Positions 1-6,332 are shown, counted from the stretch's first letter. The stretch: 8,276 bases of DNA from UBA3824 sp017541145 (GCA_947168365.1 CAMVLO010000096.1:1-8276); one strand, 5' to 3'. Made by a program: numbers and translations. The notes: a model not told the origin generated them from the letters alone.

Positions 1-1
1 G

Positions 2-577
2 ATTTATATGCCGAATCTTTGGTTTGATACTCCAAATAATTCAGGTTATACTATTTGTTTAAAAGGAGTTATCGATACAGATAATTCTGCTCAGGGTGCA
101 ACACTTGTTTATACAGGTCTTGTAAAAAATAATTCTACTGAAACTGATTATAAAACACTTATTGAATCCAATTCGGCAGGTTATGTACTTGCAGAATTGT
201 ATCCTTCGTGGAAAAATGCTGTCGCTGATAAAAGAAATCTTTCTGATAACAATGATAACGGCGAAGATGGTGACAGTGGTGAAAATGGTGAAAATGATGA
301 AACCGGTGAAGGAAAAATTTCTCCGCCTGTTATAGTTGAAGAAGATTCAAAATCAAAACTTTTTTGCGACATTTCTACTTTTCCGGAAAGTCAAAATGTA
401 GAACCGTTGTTTAAAAATCCGTCTTACTATTATTCTCATTATTATGTAGGACCGGGAAAAGTTGACAACGCATCGCAGCAAAACTTTAACAAAGTGTTGA
501 AAGAAGCCGGTGGTTTTGAGAATTATGCATTTCCATTGTCTCCGGCAAAACAATCATCGTTTTATATTAAATTCTAA
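2..577 (+). CDS. C-terminal part of an unrecognised protein with an acidic linker (5' end outside window)
   Basis: The frame is open to the left edge, so the first ATG at 8 is probably internal and the real start lies upstream. The visible part is about 191 residues. It begins with a segment that looks like a beta-rich domain, then a low-complexity linker made almost only of Asp, Glu, Gly, Asn and Ser (about residues 80-103 counted from the ATG), then a C-terminal segment rich in Tyr and Phe (YYYSHYY motif; end FYIKF). An acidic flexible linker between two domains fits an extracytoplasmic or surface protein, but no signal peptide can be checked because the N-terminus is missing. I do not recognise the family. 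Its stop is 1 nt before the glycosyltransferase start, so the two are probably co-transcribed and translationally coupled. The frame is real: codon use is normal and the stop abuts a clear gene. Confidence 0.75.
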   Translation: MYMPNLWFDTPNNSGYTICLKGVIDTDNSAQGATLVYTGLVKNNSTETDYKTLIESNSAGYVLAELYPSWKNAVADKRNLSDNNDNGEDGDSGENGENDETGEGKISPPVIVEEDSKSKLFCDISTFPESQNVEPLFKNPSYYYSHYYVGPGKVDNASQQNFNKVLKEAGGFENYAFPLSPAKQSSFYIKF

Positions 578-578
578 A

Positions 579-1460
579 ATGCCGTCTTTAAGTATAATTA
601 TTATCAATTATAATACTCCCGAATTGACCGAACGATGTGTCGATTCGGTTTTGTCATTTACAGAGTTGTCTGATTTTGAGGTGATTATTGTTGATAATGG
701 TAGTAGCAAACGTTATTTGCCGAATACAGATTCTAGAGTAAAATATGTTTACAACCGAAAAAATCTCGGTTTTTCCGGCGGTAACAATTTGGGATTGACA
801 TTGGCAATGGGAGAGTACATCTTGTTGCTCAATTCCGATACTATTATTTCTGACAATTCGTTGAAAATATTGCTCGATGAATTTATTTCAATAAAAAATT
901 GCGGTGCGATTACTCCGAAACTTGTTTCAAAAGACGGTTCGTTGCAATTTCCGGCAAACAGATGTCCCGGAATCGGATTGGAACTTAGAAATCTTTTCAG
1001 AATCAATAAGTTTACAAGTAAAGAAAAATTGTCAAAACTTTATCTCGGTTCGCAATGGGATTATGACAAACCGGTAGAATGTGATTGGATTTACGGTACA
1101 TGTTTCTTAACTTCCCGACAAATAATCAATGAAGTTTTGGGCGGAAAGTTTCCTGACAGGTTTTTTATGTATGCAGAAGACATGCAATGGTCGTTTAAGC
1201 TGAAAAAAGCCGGATTGAAACTTTGTTACACGCCAAAATCTCAAATTATACATCTCGGCGGTGCAAGTATGAATCCGATGGACGAGGAAGAAAAATATTT
1301 TAAGTACATGTTACCCAACACTTTTGATGCTGTAGCGGAATACAAAGGACGTTTTCATGCAAAACTTATTGTATTTTGTCGTATTCTGTTGCTGCTTAGC
1401 TTGTTTAATAAGAATGACAGACGCAAGGCCTTTAGATTTTGGAAATTCCTTAAAAATTAA
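579..1460 (+). CDS. Family 2 glycosyltransferase (GT-A fold, rhamnosyltransferase-like)
   Basis: This 293-residue protein transfers a sugar from a nucleotide-sugar donor onto a growing glycan, probably at the cytoplasmic face of the membrane in surface polysaccharide synthesis; donor and acceptor cannot be read from the sequence. Family hallmarks in order: the first beta strand SIIIINYN (5-12), VDNGSS (38-43) for nucleotide binding, NLGFSGGNNLGL (62-73), the metal-binding DXD-type motif LLNSD (83-87), and FMYAEDMQWSFKLKKAG (196-212), whose Glu-Asp is the usual catalytic-base region in WbbL-type enzymes. The C-terminus (about 262-276) is hydrophobic and may associate with the membrane. The frame is open further upstream to 510, but that would overlap the preceding gene by 68 nt. 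The ATG at 579 starts exactly at the conserved N-terminus and sits 1 nt after the upstream stop, so I chose it. No Shine-Dalgarno site is seen; coupling to the upstream gene is likely. Confidence 0.9.
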   Translation: MPSLSIIIINYNTPELTERCVDSVLSFTELSDFEVIIVDNGSSKRYLPNTDSRVKYVYNRKNLGFSGGNNLGLTLAMGEYILLLNSDTIISDNSLKILLDEFISIKNCGAITPKLVSKDGSLQFPANRCPGIGLELRNLFRINKFTSKEKLSKLYLGSQWDYDKPVECDWIYGTCFLTSRQIINEVLGGKFPDRFFMYAEDMQWSFKLKKAGLKLCYTPKSQIIHLGGASMNPMDEEEKYFKYMLPNTFDAVAEYKGRFHAKLIVFCRILLLLSLFNKNDRRKAFRFWKFLKN

Positions 1461-1536
1461 CAGAAATTAACAACTTTTTGTCTGCTTTTTTTCGTAAAAC
1501 TATTTATCTTAGATTTTCAAATTTTAATTATAATTT

Positions 1537-3849
1537 ATGGCAGACGAAACTAAAATCGGTAAAGCGGAAAGATATAACCGCCGTACCTTAACCCGAATAT
1601 TATCAGACCTTTTCAAGGATAATCCAATGCGCGACTATTCCGAAGATGAGCTTATCTGTATTCTTGATATCAAGGACGCCGGCTCAAAAGAAATGCTTGG
1701 AATTGTGCTTCAAGATTTGCAGAAGAACAATCGCGTTAATAAAAATTCCGAAGGTAATTATCATGCTGTTGTAAAAACCGGCGTGGTAATCGGTATTCTT
1801 GATTTAAGTCACAAGGGGAACGCTTTTGTAACTCCGGACGATAGCGATATTGAAATTTCAATACCTAACGATAATCTTCACAATGCACTTCACGGTGATA
1901 AAGTAGAAGTACAACTTTCTGCTTCGGTTGACGGTAAACAGGAAGGTGAAATAATACGTATTGTTCAACGTGCTCATACTTCTTTTGTCGGTACAATCGA
2001 GAAAAGTAAAAATTTTGCTTTCCTTGTTCCTAATCATAAGACAATGCCTTATGATATTTTCATTCCGTTGAGCAAACTTATGAAAGCTCAGCCGGGTGAC
2101 AAGGCTGTAGCAAAAATCACAGAATGGCCTGAAGGTGCGAAGAATCCTATCGGTGAAATTATATCGGTACTCGGCGCTACCGGCGACAACGAAACCGAGA
2201 TGCACGCAATTCTCGCTGAATTTGATTTACCGTACAATTTCCCGAAAGAAGTAGAGGAGGAGGCCAACAAGTTGACAGCCGATATCAACGACGAGTTGCC
2301 AAAACGTCGTGATTTTCGTGATGTTACAACATTTACAATCGACCCGGCAGATGCAAAAGACTTCGACGATGCTATTTCGTGCCGTCAGTTGAAAAACGGT
2401 AATTGGGAAATTGGTGTTCACATCGCCGATGTTTCGCATTATATCGAAGAAGGTTCGATACTTGACAACGAGGCATACGCAAGAGCAACATCAGTTTATT
2501 TGGTTGACCGTGTGGTTCCGATGTTGCCTGAGGCTCTTTGTAACAATCTTTGTTCATTGCGTCAAGATGAGGACAAACTTACTTTCTCTGCTGTTTTTGA
2601 ACTTAACGATAAAGCTGAAATTCAGTCAGAATGGTTCGGTAAAACTATAATCCGTTCCAATCGCAGATTTGCTTATGAAGAAGCTCAACAAATAATCGAA
2701 ACCGGTCAAGGTGATTATAGTACCGAAATCCTAAAAGCTTGGGAACTTGCAAAAATTCTCCGTGACGAGCGTTTTAAGAACGGTTCTATTTCGTTTGATA
2801 AAGCTGAAATTAAATTTGATATCGACGAAAACGGCAAACCTTTAAGAGTTTATTTCAAAGAAACCAAAGAAGCAAATTGGCTTGTAGAAGAGTTTATGTT
2901 GCTGGCAAACAAGCGTGTGGCTACTTTTATCGGTGCTAAAAAAGATAAAAATCATCCTGCTAAAACATTTGTTTACCGTATTCACGACGAGCCGGATTTG
3001 GAAAAACTTACTTCTTTCCAGCGTTTTATAGGTAAATTCGGTTATTCAATCAATATGAGTAACGATACTTTAATAACAAAGACGTTGAATGAAGTGTTAA
3101 CCAAAATTAAGGGACGTGATGAGCAGGAAGTAATTTCTTCTTTGGCAGTAAGATCAATGGCAAAAGCTATTTATTCTACTGAAAATATCGGTCACTACGG
3201 TTTGGGATTCCCGTATTATACACATTTTACATCGCCAATCCGTCGTTATCCTGACTTGATGGTTCACCGTTTGTTGTTCGCATATCTCAACGGAGAAAAG
3301 TCAGCATCAAAACCATATTTTGAAAAATGTTGTAAACATTGTTCTGAGCGTGAATACCTTGCAGTTCAGGCAGAAAGAGCTTCCGACAAATACAAGGAAG
3401 TAGAATTTATGCGTGATCATCTTGGTGAGACATATCCTGCAATTGTTTCGGGTATTACAGAATGGGGTATCTACGCCGAGCTTGAAGAAAACAAAATCGA
3501 AGGTATGATTCCGATGCGTGATCTCGATGACGATTTTTACATGTTCGACGAAGAAAATTATTGTCTTGTAGGACATTACACCAAGAAAAAATATCAACTT
3601 GGCGACAAAATCGAAATCAAGATTGCACGTGCAAATCTCGAGCGCAAACAGTTGGATTTTGTACTTGCTACATCTGACAAGCATATCGAAACCGATCCCG
3701 ACAAGGCTGATGCATTGGACAGACGTTCTTCTTCAAGGTCTTCAGTACCTTCTGTTAAAGAAAAGAAGAAACACAAATCGTCTAAGAGTTCCAAAGAAAA
3801 AGGCAAGAAAGGCGGTAGCAAACGTTCAGGTAAAAAACGTAGAAAATAA
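1537..3849 (+). CDS. rnr: Ribonuclease R (3'-5' exoribonuclease, RNB family)
   Basis: RNase R degrades RNA processively from the 3' end, including structured RNA, and takes part in mRNA turnover, rRNA quality control and, in other bacteria, tmRNA-mediated decay. The 770-residue protein has the full domain order: N-terminal winged helix (about 12-78), two cold-shock/OB domains (about 81-145 and 147-212), the RNB catalytic domain (about 255-590), an S1 domain (about 628-712), and a Lys/Ser/Arg-rich tail (about 728-770). The metal-binding motif DPADAKDFDD gives Asp269, 275, 277 and 278, with the same spacing as the four aspartates of the E. coli active site. The block FTSPIRRYPDLMVHR (564-578) supplies the conserved arginines. 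The ATG at 1537 is preceded by an AT-rich leader without Shine-Dalgarno site, usual in this phylum. A hairpin terminator follows 25 nt after the stop. Confidence 0.97.
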   Translation: MADETKIGKAERYNRRTLTRILSDLFKDNPMRDYSEDELICILDIKDAGSKEMLGIVLQDLQKNNRVNKNSEGNYHAVVKTGVVIGILDLSHKGNAFVTPDDSDIEISIPNDNLHNALHGDKVEVQLSASVDGKQEGEIIRIVQRAHTSFVGTIEKSKNFAFLVPNHKTMPYDIFIPLSKLMKAQPGDKAVAKITEWPEGAKNPIGEIISVLGATGDNETEMHAILAEFDLPYNFPKEVEEEANKLTADINDELPKRRDFRDVTTFTIDPADAKDFDDAISCRQLKNGNWEIGVHIADVSHYIEEGSILDNEAYARATSVYLVDRVVPMLPEALCNNLCSLRQDEDKLTFSAVFELNDKAEIQSEWFGKTIIRSNRRFAYEEAQQIIETGQGDYSTEILKAWELAKILRDERFKNGSISFDKAEIKFDIDENGKPLRVYFKETKEANWLVEEFMLLANKRVATFIGAKKDKNHPAKTFVYRIHDEPDLEKLTSFQRFIGKFGYSINMSNDTLITKTLNEVLTKIKGRDEQEVISSLAVRSMAKAIYSTENIGHYGLGFPYYTHFTSPIRRYPDLMVHRLLFAYLNGEKSASKPYFEKCCKHCSEREYLAVQAERASDKYKEVEFMRDHLGETYPAIVSGITEWGIYAELEENKIEGMIPMRDLDDDFYMFDEENYCLVGHYTKKKYQLGDKIEIKIARANLERKQLDFVLATSDKHIETDPDKADALDRRSSSRSSVPSVKEKKKHKSSKSSKEKGKKGGSKRSGKKRRK

Positions 3850-3874
3850 ACATCCAAAATTCTCTTATAAAAAC

Positions 3875-3919
3875 AAGGCGGAATTGATATTATTCAGTTC
3901 CGCCTTTAATATTTTTTTT
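3875..3919. terminator. Bidirectional rho-independent terminator between convergent genes
   Basis: A 12-bp stem (3875-3886 with 3895-3906, one G-U pair) closes an 8-nt loop and is followed on the plus strand by eight T residues (3912-3919). On the minus strand the same hairpin is followed by a T-rich stretch, the complement of AAAAAC at 3870-3874. It lies between the rnr stop and the stop of the minus-strand membrane protein gene, so it can serve both. Confidence 0.9.
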
Positions 3920-3928
3920 AGAAGTGGG

Positions 3929-4552
3929 TTACATTATTTTATCCATTCCGAAATAAATCAAAACACCGTAAAGATAAAATCTGATATATCTTGTAAGTCC
4001 GTAGAGCATAGTTTGTTTCAAAGGATATTTTACCATTCCGGCAACCATCGTGGTTGTAGCAAAAGGCAGAGGAAACAATGCCGCAAGAATTATGATAATT
4101 CCGCCCCATTTGTGAATCCTTTCAAAAAATTCAGCATTTCGGTTTTCGAGCCAATTACGAAATTTAGGAAATTTCAGTGCAATTTTTCCGATAAAATACG
4201 CATTGACACCGCCGATATATGAAATAGTACCGAGAATTGATAACCATAAAAACGGGCTGTTGAATTTATCAGACCACATTATAAACAAATCCGGCGGAAT
4301 CCAACCCAAAAACGATTCAGAAATCAAGAACAGAGTAAGAATTCCGGGAGTATCATGGCTGAAAATATAATTCTCTATAATTTCTCCGAGATTGAAAAAG
4401 TGATTGAGAATTAATACAATTGCGGCAATTACTGCAATTATTACAAAAAGTTTAATTATAGTTTTACCGATAAACGGGTACAGACCGGTATGTTTATTCC
4501 ATTCGTGTTTAATTTTTAATTTTTCAAGGAATGTACGTTTTATTTTTGCCAT
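3929..4552 (-). CDS. VTT/DedA-family (SNARE-associated type) integral membrane protein
   Basis: This 207-residue inner-membrane protein resembles the VTT-domain (DedA/YqaA) superfamily, whose members flip or transport lipids such as undecaprenyl phosphate or phosphatidylethanolamine in characterised cases; the substrate here is unknown. A basic, soluble N-terminus (1-30) is followed by a first hydrophobic helix (31-53), a re-entrant-like segment containing Glu79 and the Pro-Pro pair 86-87 (SESFLGWIPPDLF), a helix with Gly114-Gly115 (101-123), a second re-entrant-like segment with PLP at 161-163 and a small-residue stretch ATTTMVAG (165-172), and a last helix (184-203). Two such proline-containing half-helices are the family hallmark. 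The start at 4552 is the first ATG after a promoter whose -7 element lies 22 nt upstream. The gene stands alone, convergent with rnr and sharing its terminator. Confidence 0.82.
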   Translation of the reverse strand: MAKIKRTFLEKLKIKHEWNKHTGLYPFIGKTIIKLFVIIAVIAAIVLILNHFFNLGEIIENYIFSHDTPGILTLFLISESFLGWIPPDLFIMWSDKFNSPFLWLSILGTISYIGGVNAYFIGKIALKFPKFRNWLENRNAEFFERIHKWGGIIIILAALFPLPFATTTMVAGMVKYPLKQTMLYGLTRYIRFYLYGVLIYFGMDKIM

Positions 4553-4573
4553 TGTTGTTTAATATTGTTTTTG

Positions 4574-4604
4574 CAAATGTATATAATTTGAAATGATAAT
4601 GCAA
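4574..4604 (-). promoter_or_regulatory. Bacteroidota-type promoter of the VTT/DedA-like gene
   Basis: On the minus strand the sequence shows TACATTTG (complement of 4574-4581), an exact match to the Bacteroidota -7 element TAnnTTTG. TTGC (complement of 4601-4604) stands 19 nt further upstream, at the place of the -33 TTG element. The start codon at 4552 is 21 nt downstream of the -7 element, giving a short leader. Confidence 0.7.
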
Positions 4605-4647
4605 GTTTATTTGTATGATTGTTTTTTTGCACGGAGATTTTATTTAA

Positions 4648-4828
4648 CACCGAATTTAATAAATAAAACAAATTATTAATCACTACTAATAAATTAAAAT
4701 TCAACAAGTTGAATTCCAATTTTACGAATTAAACGAATTTTTGGCATTTGTTAAATTCGCCGCCGCTTGCGGCATTCGTTTAATGTAATTTATTGTAAAA
4801 CAATTTGTTTAATTTGTTTTATTCGGTG
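4648..4828. repeat. 181-bp element with nested inverted repeats (MITE/REP-like candidate)
   Basis: The outer arms are CACCGAA at 4648-4654 plus AATAAAACAAATT at 4662-4674. They match the complement of 4811-4828, where the same two words are fused without the extra 9 nt seen on the left. A second inverted repeat lies inside (ATTAAACGAA 4728-4737 against TTCGTTTAAT 4775-4784). The centre is a GC-rich palindrome, GCCGC-TT-GCGGC (4762-4773), and another palindrome, AATTCAAC/GTTGAATT, sits at 4698-4715. No protein frame is seen. Such symmetry fits a small non-coding mobile or dispersed element, or a large cruciform; one copy in a window cannot decide. Confidence 0.45.
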
Positions 4829-4881
4829 ATATTTTTCTTAAATGAAAGTGCCGTGTTTTTTTGTGTCAAAAAAATGATAAA

Positions 4882-4915
4882 TTGTTTCATACTTATAAAA
4901 ATGTTTGTACATTTG
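4882..4915 (+). promoter_or_regulatory. Promoter-like site upstream of the structured RNA region
   Basis: TACATTTG (4908-4915) is an exact TAnnTTTG -7 element, with TTG at 4882-4884 about 23 nt upstream in the -33 position. The expected start of transcription near 4919 lies just before the hairpin at 4925-4946. The spacing is at the long end, so this is less certain than the minus-strand promoter at 4574-4604. Confidence 0.5.
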
Positions 4916-4924
4916 CCTTTAGAA

Positions 4925-4968
4925 GTCCGCAGTTTGAAATGCGGACGGAATTTTTTATTGTTTTTTTT
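4925..4968 (+). terminator. Terminator-like hairpin with U tract
   Basis: A 7-bp GC-rich stem (GTCCGCA 4925-4931 with TGCGGAC 4940-4946) and 8-nt loop are followed by GGAA and two T tracts (4951-4956 and 4961-4968). It is a rho-independent terminator in the plus direction, set back by 4 nt. Because it begins about 10 nt downstream of a promoter-like element, it would end a transcript of only about 40 nt, or act as an attenuator. Confidence 0.55.
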
Positions 4969-4989
4969 AAGGCGTTTATTTACGCTTTG
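4958..4989 (+). promoter_or_regulatory. Candidate promoter of the structured RNA
   Basis: TTG (4958-4960) and TACGCTTTG (4981-4989) are separated by 20 nt, as in Bacteroidota -33/-7 promoters, except that the -7 element has three rather than two nucleotides between TA and TTTG. A start a few bases downstream would coincide with the 5' end of the closing stem at 4996. The same bases can form a small hairpin, AAGGCGT/ACGCTTT (4969-4975 with 4982-4988), followed by GTTTTTG, so a weak terminator is the alternative reading. Confidence 0.4.
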
Positions 4990-4995
4990 TTTTTG

Positions 4996-5219
4996 ATCTG
5001 TTGAAACTTCGAACACTTCAATCTTATTTCAAGAACATCGCAGCGATGAATGCCCACATAAGTTATGTACATTAGTACGTAATGCCGTAGGTGTGCCCGT
5101 ATGTTTCTGCATAAGCGTGAGTCTTCGTTGCTCGTTCTAAATAAGATGGGCAGTTCGAAGGCCTCAACAGATGGGACGGGCATAAATGAGTGATTCCACG
5201 CTTTATTTGTGTCCGTTCT
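4996..5219 (+). ncRNA. Candidate structured RNA: 6S-like rod plus adjoining hairpin
   Basis: The sequence folds into a long interrupted rod. A perfect 9-bp closing stem (4996-5004 with 5164-5172) is followed by an internal loop, 7 bp (5008-5014 with 5153-5159), another loop, 8 bp (5022-5029 with 5139-5146), 5 bp (5032-5036 with 5134-5138), and 8 bp with two G-U pairs (5043-5050 with 5124-5131). Inside is an open region with small hairpins such as CATTA/TAATG (5070-5084) and TATG/CATA (5100-5113). The rod is 177 nt, the usual size of 6S RNA, and has a comparable shape. Directly after it, 5173-5190 pairs with 5202-5219 in 18 uninterrupted pairs, six of them G-U. Those wobbles would be C-A mismatches on the other strand, so plus-strand transcription is indicated. 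No protein frame of note overlaps. Identity with 6S RNA is inference from shape and length only. Confidence 0.55.
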
Positions 5220-5256
5220 GAAGTTGGAATATCGTCAGACGCTAAAAAATTAAACT

Positions 5257-5484
5257 ATGAATACTCACATTGGAAATTTAGTAAAGACGATATTAAAAAT
5301 GCAAGGTCGCAGTGTAACATGGTTTGCGAAAATGCTGAATTGCAACTGTTGCAACGTTTATAATATTTTCAAGAAAGAAAACCTTGATACAGAACTTCTT
5401 AAACGCATTTCTCTAATATTGAATCACAATTTTTTTCAAGACGTTTCCAACGACATGAATGTTCAACTGTATAAAAAATCGTAA
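5257..5484 (+). CDS. Small HTH (XRE/Cro-like) DNA-binding protein
   Basis: The product has 75 residues and consists of little more than one helix-turn-helix domain. The N-terminal helix (about 4-15) leads to the pattern GRSVTWFAKMLNC (17-29), in which helix 2 is followed by the recognition segment NCCNVYNIFKK (30-40). A last helix (ELLKRISLILNHNFF, 46-60) ends the domain. From memory, miniature proteins with this layout (VTWFA..LNC..TNVYKIF) are widespread in Bacteroidales and annotated as XRE-family regulators without known targets. Here the usual charged residues at the start of the recognition helix are replaced by a Cys cluster (C29, C31, C32). The ATG at 5257 begins the conserved domain; no Shine-Dalgarno site precedes it. 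It lies 37 nt after the structured RNA hairpin and may be co-transcribed with it. Confidence 0.82.
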   Translation: MNTHIGNLVKTILKMQGRSVTWFAKMLNCNCCNVYNIFKKENLDTELLKRISLILNHNFFQDVSNDMNVQLYKKS

Positions 5485-5613
5485 CACATTTGTCTATATT
5501 TTCGTAACGGTTGTTTCTTGGAGAGGATTTTTTTTATACGTAATTTGGAGGTGTAACAAAAACGGAGAAATTAACCGCCGAAAAGGGTGAGAAACTAAAA
5601 AACTCAAAAGGAA

Positions 5614-5769
5614 ATGTATATAATTTGTTGCCCGAATTGCGGACGAGATGAAGCATACGAAGAAGACGATAATCATTATTATTGTCCCCTCTGCGACTTT
5701 GAATGGGAGTACGGAACTGATGAAGACGGATTTCAAATCATAGTTTGGGATAATAAGAATGATTATTAA
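5614..5769 (+). CDS. 51-residue zinc-ribbon protein
   Basis: This very short frame encodes a single zinc ribbon. The first knuckle is CCPNCG (5-10), the second is CPLC (24-27), and the four cysteines C6, C9, C24 and C27 are placed to hold one zinc ion. The rest is strongly acidic (about 15 Asp/Glu) with aromatic residues (YEEDDNHYYCPLCDFEWEYG) and ends in an acidic tail. The knuckle spacing, CPxCG-14-CPxC, is typical of zinc ribbons that mediate protein or nucleic-acid contacts, but the partner cannot be told. The ATG is the only Met codon; AAAAGGAA directly before it is too close for a normal Shine-Dalgarno contact, so initiation probably relies on the A-rich leader. It lies between the HTH gene and the small membrane protein gene, all on the plus strand. 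Confidence 0.72.
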   Translation: MYIICCPNCGRDEAYEEDDNHYYCPLCDFEWEYGTDEDGFQIIVWDNKNDY

Positions 5770-5826
5770 GGAGAAACCGAAAACCTAGAAAAAAGTAGGT
5801 AAGTATTTTACATTAATTGTACGAAA

Positions 5827-6183
5827 ATGAAATCATTATTTTGTTGGTTCATCCAAAAGGCAATTCTGGCTCTTGGCACATTTGCATTTTTCGGTTGCTG
5901 TTTACCCCTTACTCCATTGGGCTATTTTATGGAAGGCGGTAATACAACAGCGGGTATTCTCGGACTATTATTGGAAATCATTCCTGCATATTTTACAGCA
6001 AAATTTGCTGCCGATAATTACGAGGAATACTTTATGGATTATCGTGATTGGTTAGTAAGTCGTGTTAGCTTTTTTGAATCTAAAACAGGATTTGTAATTA
6101 GAACTTTTGTTTGGGGCGCTAGTACTTATTCATTGTTTACGAGTTTTATTGTGATGGCAATATTTGGAATGCCACCTCATTAA
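5827..6183 (+). CDS. Small membrane protein of unknown function
   Basis: The product has 118 residues and three hydrophobic stretches: about 10-27 (with Cys24-Cys25, followed by LPLTPLGYF), 42-60, and 89-113. Between the second and third lies a polar segment rich in Asp, Glu, Tyr and Arg (64-86, AADNYEEYFMDYRDWLVSR), likely exposed on one side of the membrane. The N-terminal stretch with Cys24 could be mistaken for a lipoprotein signal, but it lacks the Ala/Gly-Cys lipobox spacing and is followed by another Cys. I do not recognise the family. The start ATG at 5827 follows an AT-rich leader without Shine-Dalgarno site. A terminator-like hairpin lies 28 nt after the stop, so it probably closes the run of small plus-strand genes beginning at 5257. 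Confidence 0.72.
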   Translation: MKSLFCWFIQKAILALGTFAFFGCCLPLTPLGYFMEGGNTTAGILGLLLEIIPAYFTAKFAADNYEEYFMDYRDWLVSRVSFFESKTGFVIRTFVWGASTYSLFTSFIVMAIFGMPPH

Positions 6184-6211
6184 AAATTTTCACTAAGAGT
6201 CCAATTTCAAC

Positions 6212-6260
6212 AACCGCAGTCTCGATTATTCTAAAATCGAAACTGCGGTTTAAATTTTAA
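6212..6260 (+). terminator. Terminator-like long hairpin after the small membrane protein gene
   Basis: AACCGCAGT (6212-6220) pairs with ACTGCGGTT (6242-6250) and TCGATT (6222-6227) with AATCGA (6235-6240). This makes a 15-bp stem with a single C-A mismatch and a 7-nt loop. It is followed by a broken T-rich stretch (TAAATTTTAA) rather than a clean U tract. It separates the small-gene run from the downstream two-gene cassette. Confidence 0.7.
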
Positions 6261-6303
6261 CTTTATTTAATAAACTATAACGTTAAATGATTCAATTAAA
6301 ATA

Positions 6304-6311
6304 TAAATTTG
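6304..6311 (+). promoter_or_regulatory. -7 promoter element of the toxin-antitoxin-like operon
   Basis: TAAATTTG (6304-6311) matches the Bacteroidota -7 element TAnnTTTG exactly and lies 21 nt before the ATG at 6333. No clear TTTG is found at the -33 position. Because the element overlaps the possible TTG start at 6309, it argues that translation begins at 6333. Confidence 0.55.
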
Positions 6312-6332
6312 TATACACAAAAAAATAATACA

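Noticed and set aside
510..578. Longer N-terminus for the glycosyltransferase starting at 510.
   Set aside because: It would overlap the upstream gene by 68 nt, and the extra residues (MHFHCLRQNN…) do not resemble the family; the ATG at 579 starts at the conserved first strand.
1461..1536. Promoter for rnr with TAGATTTT (1510-1517) as the -7 element.
   Set aside because: It has one mismatch to TAnnTTTG and no TTG at the right distance; too weak to list.
3599..4222. A plus-strand frame of 207 codons across the end of rnr and into the minus-strand membrane protein gene.
   Set aside because: It overlaps the RNase R S1 domain and tail and runs antisense through the VTT/DedA-like gene and the terminator; no family features.
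4998..5170. Retron msr-msd or tmRNA as an explanation for the folded region.
   Set aside because: There is no reverse transcriptase gene in the window, no tRNA-like end with CCA, and no tag reading frame; GTTCGAA at 5153-5159 resembles a T loop but pairs within the rod.
6309..6332. TTG start at 6309 for the putative toxin gene.
   Set aside because: The codon lies inside the TAAATTTG promoter element; ATG at 6333 gives a normal short leader.
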